This document shows, piece by piece, positions 1-5,986 of a stretch of DNA of 8,881 nucleotides (its first letter is position 1; the number at the start of each line of letters is the position of its first letter). The notes under the pieces were generated by a model, which saw only the letters and a program-made list of their open reading frames with translations, searched no databases and was not told the DNA's origin. The translations under genes were made by a program, and so were the position numbers. This stretch comes from Syntrophorhabdaceae bacterium PtaU1.Bin034 (lineage in GTDB: Bacteria > Desulfobacterota_G > Syntrophorhabdia > Syntrophorhabdales > WCHB1-27). The stretch lies in assembly GCA_002067405.1 (NCBI GenBank), contig MVRP01000178.1:1-8881 (forward strand). Direction: 5' to 3'.

Positions 1-77
1 CCCTGATCATCTGCATCGTCCTTCTGTTCTTCTTCCCGCAGCTGGTGCTGTATTTGCCGTCGGTGCTGATGCAATAG
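1..77 (+). CDS. TRAP transporter large permease, DctM type (C-terminal end only)
   Basis: Only the last 24 codons are present, reading in the frame that ends at TAG 75-77. The visible peptide is strongly hydrophobic (LIICIVLLFFFPQLVLYLPS, then VLMQ). The ending FPQLVLYLPS is typical of the last transmembrane helix of TRAP-type DctM subunits, which sit in the inner membrane and move organic acids with a periplasmic binding protein and a small DctQ subunit. The stop codon lies inside the ribosome binding site of the next gene (TAGGAGGTGA), so the two are probably cotranscribed and translationally coupled. The family call rests on a short tail and could be another polytopic transporter; substrate cannot be inferred. 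Confidence 0.6.
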   Translation, partial: LIICIVLLFFFPQLVLYLPSVLMQ

Positions 78-84
78 GAGGTGA
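76..84 (+). promoter_or_regulatory. Shine-Dalgarno site that sets the flavoprotein start
   Basis: AGGAGGTGA at 76-84 is a full match to the anti-Shine-Dalgarno. It stands 5 bases before ATG at 90, so translation should start at 90. The GTG at 81 lies inside the ribosome binding site and cannot be the start it serves. The site overlaps the TAG stop of the upstream transporter gene. Confidence 0.8.
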
Positions 85-89
85 AAGGC

Positions 90-1517
90 ATGGTTATGTT
101 CAACGATATTACTCGACCTCTACCGGAACAGTGGGACGAAGAAATCGACGTTGTGGTAGTGGGCTCAGGATTTGCCGGATTAGCTGCCGCGACCGAGGCA
201 GCCGAACTGAAGGCGAAGGTCGTCATTCTTGACAAAATGCAACGATACGGAGGTAACTCGCTAATCTCCGGCGGTGGTTACTGCTGTTGGGACAGCAAGC
301 TGCATCTTCGGCAGAGGCTGAACCTTGGCGAAGATAGCTGGCGTCAGCACTGGGAGGACACGCTGAAGGGCGGGGACTATTACAACATCCCGGAACTGGT
401 ACAAGTGATGGTAAAGGGAGCACCTAAGGGCCTGAATTGGCTCATGGAGGCCGGCGCGAAGATCAAGGAGACGCTGCCCCGCATAGGAGGCCACTCGGCG
501 CATCGGACTCACCTGGGAGCTAAATCGCAAGGTCGGGGATTTACTGAGCTCTTAAAGAAGCTTGCCATGAGCCGCGGGGCCGAGATACGGCTCAATACTT
601 GTGTTACTCATATATGGCGGGAGAATGCGAACACCCCGGTAATAGGTGTCGAAGCCATGATGGGAGACAAAAGGAAGAACATCAGGGTAGGACAGGCTTT
701 AATCCTCGCCTCGGGAGGCTATAGCAGAGACGTAAAGATGCGTATGGACTTCAACCCGAGTCTCGTGCCGGAATACAACTGCACGAATCACCGGGGCGCG
801 ACAGGTGAAATGATTAGATACGCCAGGGCTATCGGAGCTGACGTCCTGCATATGGGGTTCATACAGCTATACCCCTGCGCCGAGCCAAGAAGCGGTGCAA
901 TAGATGCCTATGCGCTTCATCCTGTTTCTGGCACTGGTTACGGGTTGTTCTACGTGAACAAGGCTGGCAAAAGATTCGTAAATGAGCTGGAGCGCCGTGA
1001 CGTGGTGTCGAACGCTCAGATAAAATCTGGAGGAAAACCGACATTTGCGATCCTCAACCGGGAAGTGCTCGAAAAACTTGCCACTCCGGAAGAAGAGATC
1101 CGCAGGGGTGTGGCCAACGGAAGACTTATAGAAGCAGAAAGCATAGCCGACCTTGCCAGGAAACTGGGAATTCCCGAGGACACCCTGCAGGATTCCGTTG
1201 CCAGGCACAATGCGTACATCGCGAATGGCAGCGATCGCGATTTCAATAAACCAGTGACGGAGAGCATGATTCCCCTGTTGAAAGGACCGTTCTATGGCAT
1301 AGCCCAATGGCCGGCGATCCACTATTGCATGGGGGGTCTCAGGATCGACAGGAAAGCCCGGGTGATAGACATTTGGGGAAGGCCGATACCAAGGTTATAC
1401 GCGGCGGGTGAGGTGTGTGGCGGCATTCATGGTTCGAATAGGCTCGGCGGAAACGCAACTGCTGACTGCATCGTCTTCGGCCGTATAGCCGGGATCAACG
1501 CCGCAAAGGAAGAGTAA
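90..1517 (+). CDS. FAD-dependent oxidoreductase, fumarate reductase/flavocytochrome c flavoprotein superfamily
   Basis: 475-aa soluble flavoprotein of the FAD_binding_2 type; enzymes of this family reduce or oxidise C=C bonds next to carboxyl or keto groups. The dinucleotide-binding motif GSGFAG is at residues 25-30 after a hydrophobic beta strand, with D48 at the ribose-binding position, YGGNS at 53-57, and the C-terminal FAD motif HGSNRLGGNA at 447-456. Compared from memory with Shewanella flavocytochrome c3, the catalytic Arg of NEITTRD is kept (NELERRD, R303), as are the active-site His before MGG (H411) and the Arg of NRLGGN (R451). The first active-site His of QAHP is replaced by Tyr (QLYP, Y261), and the following substrate loop is rebuilt and longer. 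It therefore probably acts on something other than fumarate. No signal peptide, heme motif or membrane segment is seen, so it should be cytoplasmic with an unknown electron partner. It follows a TRAP gene and precedes cobO, probably in one operon. Confidence 0.85.
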   Translation: MVMFNDITRPLPEQWDEEIDVVVVGSGFAGLAAATEAAELKAKVVILDKMQRYGGNSLISGGGYCCWDSKLHLRQRLNLGEDSWRQHWEDTLKGGDYYNIPELVQVMVKGAPKGLNWLMEAGAKIKETLPRIGGHSAHRTHLGAKSQGRGFTELLKKLAMSRGAEIRLNTCVTHIWRENANTPVIGVEAMMGDKRKNIRVGQALILASGGYSRDVKMRMDFNPSLVPEYNCTNHRGATGEMIRYARAIGADVLHMGFIQLYPCAEPRSGAIDAYALHPVSGTGYGLFYVNKAGKRFVNELERRDVVSNAQIKSGGKPTFAILNREVLEKLATPEEEIRRGVANGRLIEAESIADLARKLGIPEDTLQDSVARHNAYIANGSDRDFNKPVTESMIPLLKGPFYGIAQWPAIHYCMGGLRIDRKARVIDIWGRPIPRLYAAGEVCGGIHGSNRLGGNATADCIVFGRIAGINAAKEE

Positions 1518-1548
1518 CAGGCCTACGCGAGGGAGGTGGTCAAAAAAG

Positions 1549-2073
1549 ATGGCAAAGAAGGGATTATTGATGGTCCACACGGGGAACGGTAAAGGAAAGA
1601 CTACTGCGGCCTTTGGTCTTGCATTTAGAGCTTTAGGCCACCAATTGCCCGTCTGCGTAATCCAGTTCATCAAGGGCAACTGGAAATATGGAGAACTTCA
1701 GAGTACCGAGCGCTTTAAAGGTTTGCTCGATATGTACGTCGTGGGAGAAGGGTTTACCTGGGAATCAAAGGACCTCAACAAGGACCGGCAGGCAGCTCAA
1801 AAAGGCTGGGACCTGGCGAAATCGATCATTGCCGAAGCTCGCTACTACCTTGTCATATTGGACGAGTTTACCTATGCTATGAACTACGGTATGGTAGACG
1901 AGAAGGAGGCATTGGACGTATTAAGAAACAAACCTGAAGGACTGCATGTTCTGGTAACGGGCAGAGATGCGCCGGCGCAACTTATCGAAATGGCGGATCT
2001 CGTGACAGAGATGCGAGAGATCAAACATCCGTACAATAAAGGCGTCAAAGCGCAGAAGGGTATCGAGTGGTGA
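1549..2073 (+). CDS. cobO: Cob(I)yrinic acid a,c-diamide / cob(I)alamin adenosyltransferase (CobO/CobA/BtuR type)
   Basis: 174-aa enzyme that transfers the adenosyl group of ATP to cob(I)alamin or a corrinoid precursor to make the coenzyme B12 form; cytoplasmic. The family P-loop GNGKGKTT is at residues 12-19, QFIKG at 39-43, GFTWE at 68-72 (the Phe and Trp that in Salmonella CobA pack against the corrinoid), the Walker B-like LDE at 104-106, the TGR motif at 137-139, and the ending HPYNKGVKAQKGIEW at 160-174. Length is slightly below the 190-200 aa usual for the family because the N-terminal extension is short. GGAGGTGG at 1532-1539 lies 9 bases before ATG. It is 31 bases after the flavoprotein gene and no cobalamin riboswitch fits in that gap, so expression follows the upstream operon. 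No other cobalamin synthesis gene is in the window, so it may supply adenosylcobalamin to a mutase or dehydratase, or salvage corrinoids. Confidence 0.93.
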   Translation: MAKKGLLMVHTGNGKGKTTAAFGLAFRALGHQLPVCVIQFIKGNWKYGELQSTERFKGLLDMYVVGEGFTWESKDLNKDRQAAQKGWDLAKSIIAEARYYLVILDEFTYAMNYGMVDEKEALDVLRNKPEGLHVLVTGRDAPAQLIEMADLVTEMREIKHPYNKGVKAQKGIEW

Positions 2074-2092
2074 TGCTCATAAGGAGGCATAA

Positions 2093-2209
2093 ATGATGAT
2101 ATCGCAGAGTGAACTGGCAAAGGATATTGATACCCATTTCCGATCATAGACGTTTGCGGTAGGAATCAGACTGCTCAAAAGCGCCTCGGATGTGTTGCGA
2201 AGTAAATAG
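2093..2209 (+). pseudogene. Probable decayed 5' end of a DUF169 (ArCR, COG2043) gene
   Basis: A good ribosome binding site (AAGGAGG, 2081-2087) precedes ATG 2093, but the frame stops after 18 codons at TAG 2147. Reading on in the same frame gives TFAVGIRLLKSASDV, then a second TAG at 2207. Together with the N-terminal SQSELAKDIDTHFRS, this matches the pattern I recall for DUF169 N-termini (ELAK.ID...RP.TFPVA.R.LK.G). The first TAG falls at the variable codon between RS and TF, consistent with a CAG-to-TAG nonsense mutation. The rest of the gene is absent; the toxin-antitoxin island begins about 100 bases on. It starts 19 bases after cobO and was probably the last gene of that operon. Function of DUF169 is unknown. 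The alternative is an 18-codon ORF of no significance. Confidence 0.5.
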
Positions 2210-2307
2210 AACTTTTTGTGCTCGGTCTTGATTTGTTTGAAATACCTACCTTTTGTTACAAGGGAGTCGTAGAGTATAAAAGGGAATTCGGGTGCCCAAA
2301 ATCAGGA

Positions 2308-3009
2308 TTATTCGAGAAACAGTTCTTGGCGCAGATTACCCTGTGCGCTTTCAACTACGACACGGCTGCCTCCCGGCGTCCAGCGATAGATAAGATAATC
2401 ATGGTGCCGCGGATCGGACAGTATTCGAGGCTTAAAGGCAGCTATATTAACTCCTTCTTTTCTTCTTGAAGAGGTTACAAGCAAACCGTTTTGATCCTTC
2501 TCGTACATCCAGTCCCCAACTCTATGAGTAAACTGATAGTCATTTGCAATAAGATCAGGGTAATCCGGACACTTGTTCCTAAGATCAACAAGGACGCCGG
2601 ATGCAAATACTTTGTATACGACGCGTTCCGCAACCAGCTCATCGTTTATCTTGATGCTCATATCAGCAATAAACTGCTTCCAGTGATAAACGGTTTCATA
2701 AATCGTCGTTAAGACATCGAGGCTTCCGTACCAGACGCCAAAGCGCTTGCCATCGCTAAAACGACTGCATGGATAATTACAAATACCATCTTCAAGGATT
2801 CTCCCATATATGAACGGCCGGGTGATGATCGGCGACTCATATCCCTGTTCCTGTCCCAAATCGGAAACAAGAGCCTCGCCATATGAGCGGTCATTAGGAT
2901 CATCAGATAGATCGTCGAGAAGATCTTCGGATTCGATGAGAGTGGCAATATTTCTGAAAACACGGTCGTTGAAATCGACTATCGTATCGAACAAGTCGGG
3001 TCCGAACAT
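2308..3009 (-). CDS. RES-domain toxin of an Xre-RES (MbcT/ParT-type) toxin-antitoxin pair
   Basis: 233-aa RES-family protein; studied members (Mycobacterium MbcT, Sphingobium ParT, Pseudomonas putida RES) degrade NAD+ or use it for ADP-ribosylation, stopping growth when the antitoxin is lost. The family core is visible: ITRPFIYGRI at 62-71, SRFSDG at 82-87 (candidate conserved Arg R83), VWYGSLD at 92-98 with a conserved Tyr, the Glu of IYETVYHW at 103-110 (E105), and LLVTSSRRKEGVNIAAF at 176-192 holding the conserved Ser before a GVN-LA motif. The first 60 or so residues are an acidic extension before the core. It starts one base after the antitoxin stop, so the two are translationally coupled; a weak AAAGGGG lies just upstream inside the antitoxin gene. 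All three signature residues look intact, so the toxin is probably active. Exact catalytic numbering is by pattern, not alignment. Confidence 0.87.
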   Translation of the reverse strand: MFGPDLFDTIVDFNDRVFRNIATLIESEDLLDDLSDDPNDRSYGEALVSDLGQEQGYESPIITRPFIYGRILEDGICNYPCSRFSDGKRFGVWYGSLDVLTTIYETVYHWKQFIADMSIKINDELVAERVVYKVFASGVLVDLRNKCPDYPDLIANDYQFTHRVGDWMYEKDQNGLLVTSSRRKEGVNIAAFKPRILSDPRHHDYLIYRWTPGGSRVVVESAQGNLRQELFLE

Positions 3010-3010
3010 C

Positions 3011-3424
3011 TTATTGGCCCCTTTGGAAGTTCAAATAGCGCTTTACGGTGAGAAGCCCGAGGAAGCCGTTTTCTCGGATAACCTGCACGGGTGTTTTGTC
3101 GTTGAACGCCTTATTCGGCAGGGTAATCCACTTGTAAACCAGATCGTTATTCTTCGGAAAGAGAATACGTAACGACCGGTGGATGGCAAGCAAATTCCCG
3201 ACACGATCCAGCAAATCACGATTGTCTGCGAGAGGTTCTTTGTTACGGTATCGCATCAGAGTCGTTCTCGCTTTCTCAGACAGCCCCAGTAATGCCATCT
3301 GATCTGTGGTGCTAAGCTGCCAATGTTTAAAAAGCTCCGTTATCATGCCTGCAAGAGCTGCCCTGCCTTGTTTGCTTCTCGGATTAGGCCCCTGCTGAAG
3401 CTTTTCGTCTACCTTCGCTTCCAT
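3011..3424 (-). CDS. Xre/MbcA/ParS-type antitoxin with helix-turn-helix and DUF2384-like toxin-binding domain
   Basis: 137-aa partner of the RES toxin, encoded first as is usual for this pair. A degenerate helix-turn-helix spans about residues 31-62 (LFKHWQLSTTDQMALLGLS to TLMRYRN). The C-terminal half carries the MbcA/ParS/Xre toxin-binding signature: LLAIHRSLRILFP at 78-90, YKWITLPNKAF at 97-107 and KTPVQVIRENG at 110-120, ending in LLTVKRYLN. The C-terminal domain inserts into the RES active site in known complexes, and the protein binds its own promoter. ATG at 3424 has AGGAGG (top strand CCTCCT 3431-3436) six bases upstream. It lies divergent from the carboxylase operon. The pair is more A+T-rich than its neighbours, which fits horizontal acquisition. 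Confidence 0.87.
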   Translation of the reverse strand: MEAKVDEKLQQGPNPRSKQGRAALAGMITELFKHWQLSTTDQMALLGLSEKARTTLMRYRNKEPLADNRDLLDRVGNLLAIHRSLRILFPKNNDLVYKWITLPNKAFNDKTPVQVIRENGFLGLLTVKRYLNFQRGQ

Positions 3425-3451
3425 TGGAGTCCTCCTCTCTTATGTTGTATG

Positions 3452-3470
3452 TGTTACAGTTACTGTAACA
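3452..3470. promoter_or_regulatory. Palindromic operator of the Xre-RES toxin-antitoxin operon
   Basis: TGTTACAG-TTA-CTGTAACA is a perfect inverted repeat with 8-base arms and a 3-base centre. Within it GTTAC occurs at 3453-3457 and 3459-3463 and GTAAC at 3465-3469, with a further GTAAC at 3474-3478, so several half-sites are phased closely. It covers the -10 box of the promoter reading into the antitoxin gene, so binding would block transcription. The antitoxin's helix-turn-helix makes it the natural ligand; that assignment is inference. Confidence 0.7.
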
Positions 3471-3490
3471 ATTGTAACTCACGGTGTCAA
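3462..3490 (-). promoter_or_regulatory. Promoter of the toxin-antitoxin operon
   Basis: On the bottom strand TTGACA (3490-3485) is followed after 17 bases by TACAGT (3467-3462). The -35 box is perfect and the -10 matches 4 of 6. Transcription would begin near 3455, about 30 bases before the antitoxin start codon. The palindrome at 3452-3470 overlaps the -10 box, so autorepression is expected. Confidence 0.65.
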
Positions 3491-3724
3491 GCCAAAAGTA
3501 GTCGGCGAAGTTGCCCTCTGAATGACGGGGCGGAAGAAACCGACGATCTCGGCGTTAAAAGTCTTGTGGCGGGACGCAACGGAGTCAGCCTTCTTCGTGC
3601 GGCGCTATGCCATGCATCTATGGTTGGCCTGATTCTTGTTCAATAGTTCTCCGCCCGTGAGGATCAATTGGGTAATCCTGGCCGGAGCATCTAAGTAACT
3701 AATATTACAGTATAAAAAAATATG

Positions 3725-3751
3725 TTGACAAATAGATTGCAGCCGTATACT
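3725..3751 (+). promoter_or_regulatory. Candidate upstream promoter of the carboxylase operon
   Basis: TTGACA at 3725-3730 is a perfect -35 box and TATACT at 3746-3751 matches 5 of 6 of the -10 box, but the spacer is only 15 bases, two short of the optimum. It would give a leader of about 115 bases before the 28-codon leader ORF. The short spacer keeps confidence low; such promoters often need an activator. Confidence 0.35.
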
Positions 3752-3798
3752 TTAACGAAATTTAGTTTATTGATTGAGCGCACGATCTATTATGTGTC

Positions 3799-3825
3799 AT
3801 AACAGTTGATAATAATTGTTATAAT
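3799..3825 (+). promoter_or_regulatory. Inverted repeat over a TATAAT box before the carboxylase operon
   Basis: ATAACAGTT (3799-3807) and AATTGTTAT (3814-3822) are inverted arms of nine bases with one mismatch and a six-base centre. The right arm runs into TATAAT at 3820-3825, a consensus -10 box. No good -35 box stands 16-18 bases upstream, so the promoter may depend on an activator, or a repressor may bind over the -10. An outer inverted pair, TTGATTGA (3770-3777) and TCAATCAA (3833-3840), brackets the whole site. The regulator is not encoded in the window unless the Xre antitoxin acts here. Confidence 0.4.
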
Positions 3826-3875
3826 GAAGATATCAATCAAGAGCTAAAAACTACGTTAATAAAAAGGAGGGTCAT

Positions 3876-3962
3876 ATGGGGAGCGAAGCATTTCGTAGGA
3901 GCAGAGACAAAAGCCTTCCCCTCCCGCAATGCTCAGGCATGCAATTCAGGAGGGCACGATGA
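3876..3962 (+). CDS. 28-codon leader ORF overlapping the first carboxylase gene
   Basis: ATG 3876 follows a very strong ribosome binding site (AAGGAGG 3864-3870, five bases away) and encodes a 28-residue, arginine-rich peptide (starts MGSEAFRRSRDK) with no recognisable domain or membrane segment. Its TGA (3960-3962) overlaps the ATG of the HyuA-type gene in an ATGA junction, and its last codons contain that gene's own Shine-Dalgarno site. It is therefore placed to load ribosomes onto the carboxylase operon by translational coupling. It has no run of one amino acid of the kind used in classic attenuators. It could also be a chance ORF, or a remnant; the strong ribosome binding site argues that it is translated. 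Confidence 0.5.
   Translation: MGSEAFRRSRDKSLPLPQCSGMQFRRAR
3948..3953 (+). promoter_or_regulatory. Shine-Dalgarno site that sets the HyuA start at 3959
   Basis: AGGAGG lies five bases before ATG 3959, which gives the N-terminus MSYMIDIDTGGTFTDG. This agrees with the family, whose phosphate-binding DxGGTFTD motif begins about eight residues from the start. The in-frame ATG at 3929 has no ribosome binding site and would add ten unneeded residues. Confidence 0.75.
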
Positions 3963-5986
3963 GTTACATGATCGATATCGATACGGGCGGGACGTTTACG
4001 GATGGGTTCGTAGTGGGCGGCGGGAACGTCAAGACGGTGAAGGTGCCCACCACACCGCATGATCTGACGATTTGTTTCATGGAGTGTATAAAGGCAGGAG
4101 CCGAGAAATTCGGGGTGAAGACCGAGGATATGCTCGCGGACACGCATGTCATTCGGTTCTCCACCACCATCGGCACGAATACGCTCATAGAGCGGAACGG
4201 GACGCGAATCGGGCTCCTCGTCACAAAAGGAGAGGAAGAAAAGCTCGAGGTAATCGATGACGATGAGTCTCCTTTGGTTTTTAAGGAGATGGTCAGGACG
4301 TTGCAGGAGGAGACGGACGGGAACGGAAGGGAGGTCCGGGCGCTTGAGCGGGATGAAGTGTTAAGGGCCGCTCAGGAGCTTCTGGACCTCGGGGCACGCT
4401 GCCTCGTGATCTCTTTCAAGAATTCGGCTTACAACCCCGCCCATGAACGGCAAGCGAGACAGTGGCTCAAGGAAGAATATCCTCGGGACTACCTGGGCTC
4501 GGTGCCGGTATTCCTTTCCTCGGACATCACGAATCTTCCCGGCGACCAGGAACGTACGAACGCCACGGTGGTAAACGCGTACATGCATGCCCGGCTGGTC
4601 AAGTTCCTGTACAAGGCCGCCGAGGACCTCAGGAAGCGTTTCTACAGCCGCCCCCTGCTCATCGTACAGGGAACCGGAGGGGTCGCGAGGGTGGCTAAAA
4701 CAAAAGCGATCAACTCGTACAACTCGGGGCCTGCCGCGGGCGTCATGGGAGCAAGCTCCTTAGGGAGGCTCTATGGGATAAAACACCTCGTGTCGGGTGA
4801 CATGGGAGGAACATCGTTTGATATCGGCGTAATCAGGAACGGGGAGCCCAACTTCACCCTTCAGCCGGTCGTCGAGGGTATCCCCCTCAACACCCCCATG
4901 GTATCGATAAAGGCCATAGGGGCGGGCGGGGGTTCCATCGCGTCGGTGAGAGCAGGGGAATTGCAGGTCGGGCCCCAGTCGGCGGGAGCCCTTCCCGGCC
5001 CTGCCTGTTTCAACCTCGGCGGGGCCAACGCCACGACGACGGATGCCGACGTGACGTTGGGCTATATCGACCCGGAGTATTACCTTGGCGGAAACATGAA
5101 GCTCGACGTGGAAAAGGCCCGCCAAGCCATCGAGGTCAACGTTGCCAGGCCTCTCAACATGGACGTGCTCTATGCGGCCCTTGCGATACGGGACAAGGTC
5201 AATACCTTTATGGGCGAGGAGCTCAGGGCTGCAAGCGGCGCGGCCGGAGCCAATTTCGATCCCGTCCTCGTCGTTTACGGCGGCGCGGGCCCCACGCATT
5301 GTTGCGGCATCGCATCCCGGGCGGGGATCAAGAAGATCGTGGCCCCCCAGTTCGCGTCCGTGTTCTCCGCGCATTCGTTGTCGAGCATGGATGTGTGGCA
5401 TATCTATTCGAGACGCCTCGGCGTCTGGCTCAGGAAAGAGGGAAGAATGTTGCGGGAGACCGACGCCGTCGATGAGGTCGTCAAGGGCCTGCACGCTGAA
5501 GCGTCAAGGGACATGCGTGGCGAGGGGTTCGAGGAAGACCAGGTTTCATACGCGGTCGAGTTCTTCCTCAGCCTCGATGACGGTTCGCCTAAGGGGAGAG
5601 TCGTGATGAAGATTCAGGACTGGAAGGATAAACTCGAAGAGGCGTTGGCCAGGCAAAGCCCGAAGATATCCGGTTCGCCGGAGATTTATTCCCCCGTGGT
5701 GTTTGTCCATGCGAGGGCGAAGATACCCCACTACGAGACCGTGAAGCATGAGCTGGGACCGGCAGAGGCGGACCACGCCCTTCGGGGTGAGAGAATGGTC
5801 TGTTTCGACGCCGCCTCCGGGCTGGTACGCACGCCCATCTACGACCGGGGAAAGCTCGAGCCGGGCAATATCGTGGTGGGACCGGCAATCGTCGAGGCCG
5901 CCGACACTACTTACGTTGTCAAGGAAGGATGGCGTTACACCGTGGACCATTACCGCAACGGAATTTTTGAGGAGGTGAACGCATGA
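3959..5986 (+). CDS. HyuA-type subunit 1 of an ATP-dependent ketone carboxylase (ApcA-like; hydantoinase A/oxoprolinase family)
   Basis: 675-aa ASKHA-fold ATPase subunit. In acetone and acetophenone carboxylases such subunits use ATP to activate the substrate and bicarbonate as phosphorylated intermediates; relatives hydrolyse hydantoins or 5-oxoproline. Motifs in order: phosphate-1 DTGGTFTD at 8-15; RFSTTIGTNTLIER at 66-79; NSGPAAG at 255-261; phosphate-2 GDMGGTSFDIG at 280-290; GAGGGSIA at 321-328; LPGPACF at 345-351; TDADV at 361-365; YGGAGPTH at 440-447; C-terminal domain with PIYDR..LEPGNIVVGPA at about 626-643. All nucleotide-binding motifs are intact and no frameshift is seen. Size (about 73 kDa by length) and first position match ApcA (about 70 kDa as recalled) of Aromatoleum acetophenone carboxylase. 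It overlaps the leader ORF upstream and the small subunit gene downstream by ATGA. Substrate is not determined; a hydantoinase-like role is possible but less likely given the small subunit. Confidence 0.85.
   Translation: MSYMIDIDTGGTFTDGFVVGGGNVKTVKVPTTPHDLTICFMECIKAGAEKFGVKTEDMLADTHVIRFSTTIGTNTLIERNGTRIGLLVTKGEEEKLEVIDDDESPLVFKEMVRTLQEETDGNGREVRALERDEVLRAAQELLDLGARCLVISFKNSAYNPAHERQARQWLKEEYPRDYLGSVPVFLSSDITNLPGDQERTNATVVNAYMHARLVKFLYKAAEDLRKRFYSRPLLIVQGTGGVARVAKTKAINSYNSGPAAGVMGASSLGRLYGIKHLVSGDMGGTSFDIGVIRNGEPNFTLQPVVEGIPLNTPMVSIKAIGAGGGSIASVRAGELQVGPQSAGALPGPACFNLGGANATTTDADVTLGYIDPEYYLGGNMKLDVEKARQAIEVNVARPLNMDVLYAALAIRDKVNTFMGEELRAASGAAGANFDPVLVVYGGAGPTHCCGIASRAGIKKIVAPQFASVFSAHSLSSMDVWHIYSRRLGVWLRKEGRMLRETDAVDEVVKGLHAEASRDMRGEGFEEDQVSYAVEFFLSLDDGSPKGRVVMKIQDWKDKLEEALARQSPKISGSPEIYSPVVFVHARAKIPHYETVKHELGPAEADHALRGERMVCFDAASGLVRTPIYDRGKLEPGNIVVGPAIVEAADTTYVVKEGWRYTVDHYRNGIFEEVNA

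Larger units (their letters stand above)
3491..3875. other. Intergenic stretch between the toxin-antitoxin pair and the carboxylase operon
   Basis: No gene is recognised here. The left part (3491-3660) has G+C content like the genes around it. It includes a 36-codon ORF on + from ATG 3522 to TGA 3630 (start MTGRKKPTISALKVLWRDAT) with no ribosome binding site and no family I know. The bottom strand also reads open for about 40 codons without a start. This part may be a gene remnant or a non-coding repeat. The right part (about 3690-3870) is strongly A+T-rich and holds the candidate promoters and inverted repeats of the carboxylase operon. No rho-independent terminator, tRNA or insertion sequence end was seen. 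Confidence 0.5.

Noticed and set aside
1518..1548. Cobalamin riboswitch before cobO
   Set aside because: The gap is only 31 bases, far too short for the riboswitch, and has no B12-box-like sequence.
2150..2307. Terminator between the left operon and the convergent RES gene
   Set aside because: No G+C-rich stem followed by a T-run was found on either strand; the T-run near 2213 has no stable stem before it.
2218..2469. 83-codon + strand ORF
   Set aside because: Most of it is the antisense of the RES toxin gene, it lacks a ribosome binding site, and its translation has no family-like pattern.
3625..3640. Sigma-54-like promoter TGGCCT-GATTC-TTGTT, of interest because acetone carboxylase operons can be sigma-54 controlled
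   Set aside because: The essential GC of the -12 element is GT here, the site is over 200 bases from the first start codon, and no enhancer-binding protein gene or clear upstream site is visible.
3660..3679. Hairpin AGGAT...ATCCT as a terminator
   Set aside because: The stem is only five base pairs with a ten-base loop and no T-run follows.
4760..5494. 244-codon - strand ORF inside the first HyuA gene
   Set aside because: It is antisense to a gene with intact family motifs; long antisense frames are common in G+C-rich coding DNA.
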